Made by a program: the position numbers and the translations under genes. The notes under the pieces were generated by a model. That model was not told the DNA's origin. It was given only the letters and a program-made list of their open reading frames with translations, and ran no database searches. This document shows positions 12,501 to 21,562 of a DNA stretch of 64,000 nt, in pieces. Numbering within the stretch: position 1 is the first letter of the stretch; every line of letters starts with the position of its first letter. This stretch comes from Colius striatus (Eukaryota > Chordata > Aves > Coliiformes > Coliidae), in the NCBI RefSeq assembly GCF_028858725.1, contig NC_084774.1, positions 4,562,001-4,626,000 of the forward strand, given 5' to 3'.

Positions 12501-15500
12501 TGGGCAGCTTTCCAGCCCCTTTGCCCCAGCCTGGAGCAGTGCCTGCGGTTGTTGTGGCCCAAGTGCAGGGCCTGACCCTTGGCCTTGTCGAGCCTCATGC
12601 AACTGCCCTTGGCCCATCACTCCAGCCTGGCCAGGGCCCTCTGGAGCCCCTTCCTGCCCTCACACAGATCCATGCTCCCACTCAAGCTTCACGTAGTAAC
12701 ATGGGTTCTGGAGATATATGGTTTGAGTTCAGCCCCATGTTCTCTAGAAGTGGGACATGGGAGTGGCTTCCCCACTGTCTGTGATTGCAGAAGCTCAGGG
12801 AGGTGGTCCTGGAGAGCAGGAGCAGTGTGGGTTGTATCGAGCCATTTACTCATCAGGCAGAGTAAGGAAGCTTATACAGAAGCAGAGTGACACAGCTGCC
12901 ACAGTGAATCCTGTGTGGCACTAGAGCAGCCCTGTGTGACTGGACTCTCCCTGCTTCTTGGTCTTTTTTTTATCCAGGTGAAAAGCCCTTCAAGTGCTCG
13001 GTGTGTGATGCAGCTTTCAACCGCAAGGACAAGCTCAAGCGCCACATGCTGATCCACGAGCCCTTCAAGAAATACAAATGTCCCTTCTCGTATGTAGCGT
13101 GTCTGCAGCATGGTGGCATGTCTTCATGGGGTTGGGATGGGCTTTGGAGTGTCTCCTGCAGGTGCCCTGGGGTGCATGTGTGGCATCTGCCAAGCCCCTG
13201 TGTCTCAGGGAGGCAGGAATGCTGTGTGCTGTTGAGCTGGGAACCCAGAAGTCCCAGGTGTTTGTCATTGATTTCCTGTGGGGCCACATCATTTCATCTT
13301 AGTTCATCAAGCCCTCTAAAACAATGGCAGCATGGAGGCTTTGGGGAGTTGCAGCTTGGGAGCACTGAGGAAGAGGAGTATTGTTTTACCACAAAGCTGC
13401 TGCCTGGGCTTTCCCTGGCAGCCATGTCTCAAAAAGCACTTGGCAACATAGGAGCTAATGTATGAGCCAGAGAGAGGCAGGCTGATACGGTGCATTCCCA
13501 AATCCATGGCACAGCTATGGGCCTTCTGAGAGAGCCAAGACTGAGGCTTCCCCTGCTCCAACTGCCTTGTAGCTCCTGCTCAAGTATTTGTGTCTCAAGC
13601 TGGGCTCTTGAACCTGCTGCTTTTAGGAGTGTTTGTAGTGAGACACAGGCCATGTGTCACTCAGCAGAAACCACATGGCCCTCTAGCAGCCTGGTTATTT
13701 CTTGCTCCTCTCCAGAAGGGCTGAAATAGTGAGATAGTCCCTGCTGTGACTGCACCCAGGGACCTGGCTGAGCGCTGCTAAGGATGAGCATTGTGCATCT
13801 CTTTATGGTGTAGGCTCTGTTCACATATCGATCCCCAGCTGATCCCAGCTGCTCACCAGCATTTGTTGTTCTTGCAGAAGCCACACGGGCTGCAATAAAG
13901 AGTTCAACCGGCCTGACAAGCTGAAGGCTCACATCCTGTCCCATTCGGGTAAGTGCAGCTCTGCCGCGCTGCCAGCGGGGGGAGGGAGTGGCTGCCTTCT
14001 TGCCGTGCTGCAGGAGCATGTGACAAGGAGCAAGCCCGAGAAACGAGAGCAAAGTCTGGAAGTGCTTGTGCTTTGTTCCCCACTAAGTGCAGGGTGTTCC
14101 TTACAGGTGCTTTCCTGGCAGTGTCCCTCCTCCCATTGCTCAGCCAAGCCACCTCCTGTGCAGTTTCATGCAGGGGTTTAATTTCCCACAGCAAATGGTA
14201 CAGCATTTCCCTGATAGAGGCCTACAGTCTTTCTTTCATTTATTAACTTTAGGCTTTATCTCTGGTTAAGGGAGCTCACATTTACAGCTGTTCCCAAGCT
14301 TTGGGCTGCTTAAGGCAGTGTAAATCTGTAGGCCTGCTGTAAATCAGGGCCTGCTGACGAGGTGCAGCAGCAGAGATGGATTACTCAGTGTGTTTGCTAT
14401 CAAATGAATATCCAGAGTGCTCTGCCCACTCCACCCCAGTACCACCTCACATTGAAAGGAGATCTCCTGGGATTTGATTCCTTTGTCTTCTCCTAATCCT
14501 GTAGAAAGACAAATAACTTATTCCCATGCCCTGGGGTATGTTCTGACTTCTGTCTCTTGAGGTAACACTGCCAGTTTTATCTCGTGTCCAAAGCCCTGTG
14601 TGATCAGGTGGGACTGTGCTGACAGTGCAGTGGATGGTTTGTTTCACACTGTACCTGCCCAAGCTTGGGACAGACAAAAAAGTGAAATTTCTTGACTTAC
14701 TAAATACAATTGAGAAACAAAATCAACGTTTAACACTGTTCTCTATTTTCATCACAATTACCTGTCATTTTTTTCTGGTGGTATCTTACGCCTCTTGCTT
14801 GAGGCAAGAACTATTGTTTTAGCCCTTCCTAAACACAGGCATTGGAGGTGTAGCTGCTCGCCCTTTCCTTGCACATTTGCCTAGTGCAATGTTTCTTTAG
14901 ACCATGGGGTTTTAGGTTTATTTTAATTAGCAGGCTGAAAAAGAGACTTCTTGGTTGAGGAGATGGTTGCTTCATGCTTTTATAGGGAACATCTCCTTGG
15001 CAGAGGAGCTGAAGCTGTCATTGGCTCCCTTGGTGTGGTGCAGATTTTCCTGAATCATAGAATCCCAGACTGGTGGGGTTGGCAGGGCCCTGCAGAGCTC
15101 ATCCAGCCCAACCCCCTGCTAAAGCAGGTTCCCCTGGCTCAGGGGGCACAGGAACGTGTCCAGGTGGGTTTGGAAACCTCCTGAGAAGGAGCCTCCACAC
15201 CCTCCCTGGGCAGCCTGGGCCAGGGCTCCCTCACTCTTACAGTAAAATAGTTTTTCCTTATGTTCCAGTGGAACTTTTTATGTTCCAGCTTTTGTCCATC
15301 ACCCCTTGTCCTGTCACTGGACACAACAGAAAAAAAGTGCTGCCCCATTTTCTTGACAAACAGCCTTTAAATACTTGTATTGATGAGATCCCTCCTCAGG
15401 CTTCTCTTTCCCAGGCTGAACAGCCCCAGGTCCCGCAGCCTTTCCTCCTCACACACATGTTCCATCCCCTCAGCATCTTGGTGGCCCTGCACTGGCCTCT

Positions 15501-16217
15501 CTCCAGCAGTTCCCTGTCTCTCTGCAGCTGGGGAGCCCAGAACTGGACACAGGACTCCAGTTGAGTCCTCAGCAGGGCAGAGTAGAAGGGGCAGCAGAAC
15601 CTCCCTTGACCTGCTGCCCATACTCTTAGTGCACCCCAGAGGATGCCAGCTCCATTAGGATGCAGGGTCTCTGAGCTCTCTCTCCTCTGCTGCTCTGTGC
15701 AGGGATGAAGATCCACAAGTGCCAGTACTGCAACAAGTCCTTCAGCCGCCGAGCCCACATGCTGGAGCACCAGCGCTCGCACACCGGCAACTACAAGTAC
15801 CGCTGCCCCACCTGCAGCAAAGGCTTCACGCGCCACAAGTACATGAAGGACCACAAGTGCCGCCTGGGCCCCGCCAAGGACAAAGAGCTGCAGCTCAGGA
15901 AGGCCCAGAAGAAGCGGGTGGCCCGGGGGCGCAAGGCCGGCCTGGCCCTCCCCGGCCAGCTGCCCCTGGCAGAGCTGAAGGACGGTGTGGCCGGGGAGAG
16001 CCCCCCTGAAGGTGGCCCCAACAAAGAGCCCTTCCAGGAGTCGGACGCCGTCCTGTCCATCGTGGTTGGTGGGGCAGGAGCTGCCGACTCAGACCTTGGC
16101 ATTCCTGGGCAGCCCAGCAGCATCACATCCAATCTGGGGCTGGCAGAGCTGCAGGCTGCCTCGGACGGGTCCTGTGCCATGCTGGCTGTCCCCGTGTACA
16201 TCCAGACGACGGAGTGA
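353..16217 (+). CDS. ZNF341: ZNF341, zinc finger protein 341 (5'-partial, 13 exons in window)
   Basis: C2H2 zinc-finger transcription factor; in mammals ZNF341 acts in the nucleus and activates STAT1 and STAT3 promoters. Coding exons are 353-540, 1665-1817, 2463-2699, 3834-4029, 5019-5103, 6117-6307, 8165-8358, 9076-9284, 9817-9913, 11609-11741, 12978-13089, 13878-13948 and 15703-16217. All junctions have GT-AG ends and the phases join without a break, giving about 792 residues plus one split codon. Human ZNF341 is about 850, so only the N-terminal exon (roughly 45 residues) is missing to the left. Order of domains: one C2HC-type finger (CGKC), a variable linker with a poly-proline run, twelve C2H2 fingers, a basic stretch after the last finger, and an acidic/hydrophobic C-terminal tail ending VYIQTTE. 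The finger sequences are near-identical to the mammalian protein and no frameshift is seen. Identification is by family knowledge and is very secure. Confidence 0.97.
1665..1817 (+). CDS. ZNF341: ZNF341 linker exon ([14 protein letters not shown])
   Basis: 51 codons, phase 0 at both ends. The acceptor is tttctttcag and the donor gtaagg. It carries the highly conserved segment [18 protein letters not shown] followed by [20 protein letters not shown]. The first codon is Gln directly after a Gln at the end of the previous exon, one more Gln than I recall in the human protein. Confidence 0.95.
2463..2699 (+). CDS. ZNF341: ZNF341 poly-proline exon
   Basis: 79 codons, phase 0. After [10 protein letters not shown] comes a proline tract broken by one Gln (bases about 2500-2570, C-rich low complexity), then [14 protein letters not shown] and [15 protein letters not shown], which match the mammalian linker. 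The proline tract is also present in mammals, so it is a family property. A CR1 fragment begins about 20 bases after the donor. Confidence 0.95.
2719..2803 (-). repeat. CR1 LINE 3'-end fragment
   Basis: Contains the reverse complement of the CR1 tail (ggaagggccctgcagggctc then atccagcccaaccccctgct). It lies directly downstream of a ZNF341 splice donor. Confidence 0.85.
3291..3377 (+). repeat. CR1 LINE 3'-end fragment
   Basis: Short CR1 tail reading into two diverged copies of the terminal repeat attctgtga / gattctgtgg. Preceded by the typical ggacctgcttgagcaggggg. Confidence 0.85.
3834..4029 (+). CDS. ZNF341: ZNF341 linker exon before the main finger array
   Basis: Encodes [20 protein letters not shown], then a Ser/Thr-rich and basic linker ending [12 protein letters not shown]. 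Starts phase 0 after acceptor cccacag and ends phase 1 at donor gtgagt. The linker is the least conserved part of the protein against mammals. Confidence 0.93.
5019..5103 (+). CDS. ZNF341: ZNF341 exon, second finger
   Basis: 85 bases; encodes [20 protein letters not shown] and the helix FDLQQHIRR. The finger is split from its HTGEKPF linker by the next intron; the final AG joins T of the next exon to make Ser. Confidence 0.95.
6117..6307 (+). CDS. ZNF341: ZNF341 exon, third finger ([12 protein letters not shown])
   Basis: Encodes [17 protein letters not shown], the helix [12 protein letters not shown], then KVWPPG and the linker [14 protein letters not shown] segment ([19 protein letters not shown]). 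Ends after ACA G with the weak donor gtctgc. The choice is supported because the next exon completes Gly (G+GT) in frame and the human protein also reads TGL at this point. Confidence 0.92.
6424..6811 (+). repeat. CR1 LINE 3'-end fragment in ZNF341 intron
   Basis: About 390 bases in the order expected for a CR1 3' end: gagaagagaaggctgagggg, then gtgacaggataaggggtgat, then the caggctgcccagggagggtg block, and the tail ending ggattctgtga. Confidence 0.92.
7470..7740 (-). repeat. Old, diverged CR1-like fragment
   Basis: Diverged blocks such as cactgccccttgttctgaca and gagcctctctccatc appear in CR1 minus-strand order. More decayed than the other copies, so probably an older subfamily. Confidence 0.6.
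7985..8046 (+). repeat. CR1-like 3' tail remnant
   Basis: ggctggactccaggagcttg followed by aagggctttttcaaccaaac and ctctgattctctctct resembles a worn CR1 tail. Confidence 0.5.
8165..8358 (+). CDS. ZNF341: ZNF341 exon, finger [15 protein letters not shown]
   Basis: Encodes a short linker ([20 protein letters not shown]), the conserved [15 protein letters not shown] segment and a complete C2H2 finger ending HMTQHKNEQ. Phase 1 in, phase 0 out, donor gtaggg. Confidence 0.95.
9076..9284 (+). CDS. ZNF341: ZNF341 exon, two fingers
   Basis: Encodes [16 protein letters not shown] with helix [10 protein letters not shown], then [16 protein letters not shown] with HQYSH, then [15 protein letters not shown]. 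The first finger has four residues between its cysteines. Ends phase 2 at donor gtacag. Confidence 0.95.
9817..9913 (+). CDS. ZNF341: ZNF341 exon, degenerate finger [14 protein letters not shown]
   Basis: Completes Lys and encodes [20 protein letters not shown] followed by [12 protein letters not shown]. Finger with H-x5-H spacing. The chosen frame is the only one without the TGA and TAA visible in the others. Confidence 0.94.
11037..11341. repeat. CCAT/CCTT tetranucleotide array
   Basis: About 300 bases of ccat, cctt and gcat units with interruptions, in the ZNF341 intron between 9914 and 11608. The long HPSIHPSF-type open frames on both strands are artefacts of the period-4 repeat. Confidence 0.97.
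11609..11741 (+). CDS. ZNF341: ZNF341 exon, fingers [11 protein letters not shown] and [10 protein letters not shown]
   Basis: Starts with the finger half [15 protein letters not shown] that continues CPHCQK of the previous exon, then [20 protein letters not shown]. Acceptor ccttgcag; ends phase 1 at donor gtacag in the middle of the Gly of the HSGEKPF linker. Confidence 0.95.
11833..12690 (-). repeat. CR1 LINE 3' fragment, long copy
   Basis: Starts tcatagagaatggtttgggt, then ggaaaagccctggaagctgc and tcagggaaacagttctgcct. At about 850 bases this is the longest simple CR1 copy in ZNF341 and fills most of the intron 11742-12977. Confidence 0.88.
12978..13089 (+). CDS. ZNF341: ZNF341 exon, finger [16 protein letters not shown]
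   Basis: Encodes [20 protein letters not shown], helix KRHMLIH, then [11 protein letters not shown]. Ends phase 2 at donor gtatgt inside the first half of the next finger. Confidence 0.95.
13878..13948 (+). CDS. ZNF341: ZNF341 exon, finger half [16 protein letters not shown]
   Basis: 71 bases; completes Ser and encodes [20 protein letters not shown] then SHSG. Together with the previous exon it forms a finger with a long C-x-C loop, as in mammals. Donor gtaagt. Confidence 0.95.
15054..15650 (-). repeat. CR1 LINE 3' fragment
   Basis: Begins tcatagaatcccagactggt and runs through the cagcccaaccccctgctaaa, cctccctgggcagcctgggc and caggctgaacagccccaggt blocks. Its distal end is close to the last ZNF341 exon (15703). 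Confidence 0.92.
15703..16217 (+). CDS. ZNF341: ZNF341 terminal coding exon
   Basis: Completes Gly, then [18 protein letters not shown] and helix MLEHQRSH, then the last finger [21 protein letters not shown] basic stretch ([13 protein letters not shown]) follows and may be nuclear-localising by inference. The tail [10 protein letters not shown] ... [16 protein letters not shown] ends at TGA and matches the human C-terminus in motif order. Confidence 0.96.
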
Positions 16218-17245
16218 TGACGTGTAGAGCCACTGTGTGGCTGAGAGCTGCTGCTGGGGCTGTCAGACTCGCTGCTGAAGTTTATCCCAGTGAAAAAAAA
16301 AAAAGACCAAAGCTCTGCTGGGGAAGTAGAGGGATATGGGAGAGAATTGCTTTCATCTCCACTTGTTCTTCCCATCCGGGGGCAGAGGACTGCTTGGAAG
16401 CCACCAATGGCTACGAGGCATTGGAAAGAATGGCTCCGTCATTTCTTGTCCCTCTGCATCACTGGGTCAGCTGAGGGCAAGAAAGACAAAGATCCCTGAA
16501 TCAGGGTAAGAAGAAGGAGCATGAAAACCTGACACAAACTGAGCCGCTGAAATGAGGTGGCTTTGCAAATCACAGCCTGTCCCATCTGTGGTTTTTCTGG
16601 CCTAAAAGCTGTATTGCCCAGTATTTGGGTGGCCTTTCTGAGAGCAAACAATTGATCCTTCCTAGTGGAAGCAAGTTCATCCTGAGATCCTTTGGGAACA
16701 CTGTTCAGAAATACCCTGATAGTCTTATCTCTGGTATCTTTCTCCTCTCTGTCTCTTATCAGTAGAAAGATCACCTTGTGTGTACTACATGTGTTATAAA
16801 CACCGTGGACTCCATGTGCTGTGTTGAGTTGGTGAGTAGGAGCACGTGCCTGTGTTGGCTTTTCTCACTGGTTGGTTTTCTCTCCACAGTGTTTGTTCTT
16901 TCCATGGTTTTTCTCCACATCCAAGGAGTGCCTTAGACATCAGTGGACAATGCTTACAACAGTTAGATGTGACACCTGTGTACAGCAAGGCAGAGTAAGG
17001 CCTGGTAAAGTTCTTATGTGCATTTTTCCTGTCAGCTCTTCCCAGCCTGCACATCCCCTTAGCCCAGGTCCATGGGCCAATTGGGTAGTTTCAGTGGGTC
17101 CCTGGCAGGTGAGGAGTTGCTGTGATTAGGTAGCAAGAAAGTCCTGTGTGACCAGGACAGTTGCTTTTGTCCTCTTGGGCTTCTCTGATTGCCCAAGTGA
17201 GAGTCCCAATGCCAGCATGGGAGCACCAAACCCAGGAAGTGACAA
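16218..17245 (+). other. ZNF341: ZNF341 3' UTR / downstream flank
   Basis: Follows the stop codon. It contains an A12 run near 16291. I could not find a clear AATAAA within about 1 kb of the stop, so the poly(A) site is not placed. A CR1 element starts at about 17246. Confidence 0.5.
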
Positions 17246-17940
17246 TTCCAGACTGATGGAGGATGGAAGGGACCTCCAGAGCTGCTCCAGCCCAACCCCC
17301 TGCTAAAGCAGGTTCCCCTCAATCAGGGGGCACAGGAATGTATCCAGGTGGGTTTGGAAACATCTTGAGGAGCCTCCACACCCTCCCTGGACAGCCTGGG
17401 CCAGGGCTTCCTCACCTCAGCACCAAAGGAGTTTCTCCTTGGGTGAAAGTGGAACTTTTTTTGTTCCAGCTTTTGTCCATCACCCGTGGTGCTGTCACTG
17501 GGGACCACTTAAAAAAAGTGCTGCCCCAACCTCCTGGCACCCACCCTTTAGGTACTTATCAGTGTTGATGAGGTCCACCCTCAGCTTTCTCCAGGCTGAA
17601 CAGCCCCAGGTCCTGCAGCCTTTCCTCCTCACACACATGTCCCATCCCCTCAGCAACTTGGTGTCCCTGCCCTGGCCTCTCTCCAGCAGTTCCCTGTCTC
17701 TCTGCAGCTGGGGAGCCCAGAACTGGACACAGGACTCCAGATGAGGCCTCAGCAGGGCAGAGTAGAGGGGCAGAACCTCCCTTGACCTGCTGCCCACACT
17801 CTTCTTGATGCCCCAGGATGCCATTGGAAGGCACATTGTTGCTCATGTTTAGTTTGTTACGATCCAGAACCCCCCAGGTCCCTTTCCACAGAGCTGTCTC
17901 CACCAGCTGTGCATTGCTGGTCAAAGGAGGTTGTCCTGCT
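17246..17940 (-). repeat. CR1 LINE 3' fragment downstream of ZNF341
   Basis: Same subfamily as the 15054 copy (cagcccaaccccctgctaaa, caggctgaacagccccaggt) and about 690 bases long. It extends into the block around 17815-17905 that lies farther from the 3' end. Confidence 0.9.
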
Positions 17941-19849
17941 CTCCCATGCTTTCATCTTGCTCCATGTGTAGGTCAGCCAAGTGAGCCTTTCTGTGGGAAA
18001 TGTGGGTGATGAGCTGCCAAGTTGTCTGCATGTGCTGTAGAGCAGAGGTTCAGTCAGCCCTGGCTCTGCCTTGCTGTTGCTGGCCACTGGAACAGTCAGC
18101 CCAGCATTACTGGTCTGACTGGTCTGACTCCTGCCTGCAACCTGCCTGATCTCCAGCTTGGCACTTGGCCTCAAGCTGCTCTTCCTGTCTCCTTGCATTG
18201 TGTTTTGCTCAAATCTTCAAACCAGCAGCTTGCAGACGCAGGGTGCTGGGGCCATACCCACCAGGGCATCTCCTGGCAGCACGTGCTCCCACGCTGTGCC
18301 CAGTCCAGCAATGGGTCACATCACCCCCAGCAGACTGTCTCACAGCTCCTGTCAGGGTGGCTTTGCTCACTCAGTCACCTTCCTAACTGACTTTTTGCTC
18401 ATTTCACTTTTTGTGATGCTTCTGTACCTCCTGCTGTTGTTGAGTGGTTGGAAATGGAGCAGAGGGTTTACAAGGAGAAAGGCAACAGGAACATGTTGGG
18501 ACATGGCAACTTCTGATTCTATATAAAGACATTTCTGCCAGGAGGTTGGTCAGAGGAAAGAGGTCACAGAGAGGAAAAGTATATTTAGCAAACTCATTTC
18601 CTTATACTGCTCCCCTCCAGTGAGAGCCATGTATTTAAAACAAACATTTGTGGGCAAATCAACTCTGTCCTTCAAAGCAGCCAAGACATTTCACTGAAGC
18701 ATGAAAACAGCCACGTAGGAAGGGGGAAGGAGGGCTCTGGCTCAGCCATGTCCTCCAAGCACTCCCACCCAGAGCAGGATGCTCTGTCAGAGCTGGGCTA
18801 CCACCAGGTACTGAGATCTCACATCCTCTCTGTGACCACTACCACAGATGCAGATGACCAGCTTCCAGCCCCTCCTTTGCACTCCTTGGGCTCAGAGGCA
18901 CTGACAGGAGGCCTGGCACTTCCTCTCTGCCCTGTGCACAGGCCATTGCAAAGCAGGGGCTGGAAGCTGGTTTCCACTGGTGACACTGAGTGTAATTCAA
19001 GGAGTGGGAGCAGAGCCTCTAACGCTCTAGGTGACTGTAGGGGCTGAAAGAGGCCATGCTGATTGCTGGATGTGCATTTGCATCTGTGGTAGTGTTGAAC
19101 TGAAACAAGTTTTATCCAGTTTTATCTGGAGCACAGCCTTTGTTTTCTTAGAGCAAACCTCAGTGATTATATGTAAGATACTGCAACAGGTCTCTGATGA
19201 GAAGAGAGGCCGGGCTGGCTGGCTGGGCAGCTCTGGGGATGCCAGTCCTATGTGTGTCCAACAGATGCTGCAGCCCCAGGTGGACTGGCAGAGGACAGGA
19301 TGGGCCACTGCCTGCAAGTGTGGTGGCCAATGTCCCCTGCATGCCAGCTGCTGCAGAGCTGGGTAGCTGCTCCTGGAGCCTCACTGGCCTTCCTGGGGAA
19401 AGGGGGGGAGGGAAAAAAGCCCCACAGTTATTTAAACCAGCAACACAACCCCTGTGCCTGCAGATTACATCTTGCCATGGGTGGGAATGTCATGAGAAGG
19501 GTAATTTAATTAGAGGACTAAATGTTATCACTGAGACCTTGTGAGTTATGTGCAGTCCTCAGCAGTATTTGGTATGTGTGCTTGGTAACATGAGGGTGTT
19601 ACCAAGCACAAAGAAGTATCCAGGTCTCAAGGTGTTTGTTGGACCTGGGGCTCTGTAGGTGCAGGGGTCACACAGCACAGAGTGATGTCCGTGTTGCCTT
19701 TACAAACAGGAATATGACTCAAGTGACCAGGAAATTGGGCACTCGCCACTCACACCAGCACAGCCTGGCTGTACATACCTGATATGGCAAAGCTGCAGTT
19801 GAGAAAGGGAAGTTCCCAAACCAAAACTGCACCCCGAGTGATGGTGATG
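17941..19849. other. Intergenic spacer, no gene recognised
   Basis: Unique-looking sequence between the CR1 copy and the LINE fragment. Open frames here are short, lack splice-supported structure and resemble no family I recognise. Confidence 0.6.
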
Positions 19850-20625
19850 CCTCAGGGGGCTGCACACACACAGCAGGGCTGAGACATACCCAGAGTACCA
19901 ACTTGCCACGTGTCTGCTGGAAATCCAGCACAGCACAGAGGGAACAAACCAGGAGGTTCCTGGAAGGTGTGGGGGATCACTCCCTCACACAGCTGGTGAG
20001 TGAACCAACGGGGAGGGTGCCCTGCTGCAGCTCTTGTGAGCAGAGATCTTGTGGAGGACGTGGCAGTTGGATGCTGGCTGGGGAACAGCAACCATGAAAT
20101 TATTCTGTTTATAGAGAGGTCAAGAGGCAGCAAAATTGGCACTTTGGACTTTGGAAGGGCAGACTTTGACTTGTTTAGGAGGTTATTTGGTGGAATCCCT
20201 TGGGAGTCAGGTTTGAATGGTACAGCAGTCCAGGAAGGCTGGAGACTTTTAAGGAGACCTCAGAGGCTCAGAATAGCCCATCCCCGTGTGTTGTAAGAGG
20301 AGCCAGAGACTGGCCTGGCTGAATAGGGAGACTTGGCTTAAAATCAGGGGAAAAAAGCCCTCTGTAAGAAGGGGCAGATTACTCACAGTGAGTACAGGAA
20401 TGTTGTCGGGTTATGCAGGGAGATGATTAGGTCAAAAGCCCAGCCAAAAGTCAAACTGGCTTTAGAGATAAAGGGTAATAAGAAAAGTTTCTCTACATAA
20501 AGGCAGAGCGGGGAGAGCTCCGTCCCGTTAGATCCGGAAGGGAATTTGGTAGTAAAAGACGAGAATGAGGCTGAGCTGCTCGATGCCGCCTTTGCCTCAG
20601 CCTTCAGTAGCAGATTCTATGACCG
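19850..20625 (+). mobile_element. CR1-type LINE ORF2 fragment (decayed)
   Basis: Broken frames resemble the stretch of avian CR1 ORF2 between endonuclease and reverse transcriptase. Seen in order: REQTRRFLEGVGDHSLTQLV then SEPTG (about 19930-20015), NHEIILFIERSRG and LDFGRADFDLFRRLFGGIPW (about 20090-20205), TAVQEGWRLL (about 20220-20250), and VVKDENEAELLDAAFASAFS then SRFY (about 20550-20620). The frame changes between these blocks, so the element is dead. It runs into the left edge of the CHMP4B CpG island. Assignment is from recall of the family and is moderately sure. Confidence 0.75.
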
Positions 20626-21073
20626 CAAGGGCCGTGGCCGCTGGGCTGGCACCGGAGACCGTGCCGTTCCGGGCCCCGCGGCTCTACTGCCGGCGCGGGG
20701 CTGTGTAAGGGCCGCGGCCGTGTCTCCGTCTGCCCTGTTTCCTCAGCGCCCGCTCCGCGTTCCACCGCCACAGCCGGGCGGGGCCTGGCGAGGCCCAAGG
20801 GGGCGGTAGCGGCGGCGGCTCCCCCGCCCTTCCCGAGGCCCGGCGCGCCGCGGCCAGGCCGGTGGCTCCCATGGCCCCGCGGCGGCCGGTGTGGGGGCAG
20901 CCGGCTCGGCTCGGCTCGGGCCGGCCCGGCGCTGGTTCCGCCGCACGGAGCGCAGCCGCTGCCCGCAGCCACCATGGCGCCGGCCGCCCCGTCCCGCGAC
21001 GTCACGCCCCGTGACTCCCGGCTCTGCCCCTCCCCGCCCTTCCCGCCGTGCCCCGCGCCTCGCTCCGGCCGCG

Positions 21074-21090
21074 ACTACAGCTCCCAGCAG
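21074..21090 (+). promoter_or_regulatory. ZNF143/THAP11-type motif
   Basis: ACTACAGCTCCCAGCAG matches the ACTACAnnTCCCAGnA part of the ZNF143 (SBS) consensus found in many TATA-less housekeeping promoters. Confidence 0.65.
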
Positions 21091-21136
21091 CCCTCGCGGG
21101 CGGCCGCCGCCTGGCAGCGCGGGGCGGCGCCGCGGG

Positions 21137-21155
21137 GCACGCCGGGAGTTGTGTG
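21137..21155 (-). promoter_or_regulatory. Second ZNF143/THAP11-type motif
   Basis: On the minus strand this reads CACACAACTCCCGGCGTGC, matching the ACTCCCGGCATGC side of the SBS consensus with one change. It faces the first motif about 50 bases away. Confidence 0.55.
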
Positions 21156-21366
21156 CGGCGCGGGGGCGGCGGCCGGGCCGGCGCGGGGCGGGGCGGGCTG
21201 AGGCGGACGCGGTGCGGGGCCCTGCCAGCGCCACGGCTCGGGCTGGGCTGGGCTGGGCGGTGGGTCCGGCAGCGAGCGAGCGAGGCGAACGGGAACCGGC
21301 GTTCCGCAGCTGTTCTCTCTGTCCCCGCCTCGCAGCGCGGCCTCAGCGGCCCGGCCCGGCGCAGCC

Positions 21367-21562
21367 ATGTCGGGGATCCTGGGGAAGCTGTTCGGGACGG
21401 GCGCCGGCGGGAAGGGCGCCGGCAAGGGCCCGTCCCCGCAGGAGGCGATCCAGCGGCTCCGCGACACCGAGGAGATGCTCAGCAAGAAGCAGGAGTTCCT
21501 GGAGAAGAAGATCGAGCAGGAGCTGGCGGCCGCCCGCAAGCACGGCACCAAGAACAAGCGCG
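21367..21562 (+). CDS. CHMP4B: CHMP4B exon 1
   Basis: Residues 1-65 plus one base. Gly-rich N-terminus ([16 protein letters not shown]), two or three residues longer than human, then the first helices. Kozak context gcagccATGt. Ends AAGCGCG before donor gtgagc. Confidence 0.97.

Noticed and set aside
12152..12784. 210-codon Pro/Ser-rich frame in a ZNF341 intron
   Set aside because: It lies within a minus-strand CR1 copy and has no relation to ZNF341 exon phases.
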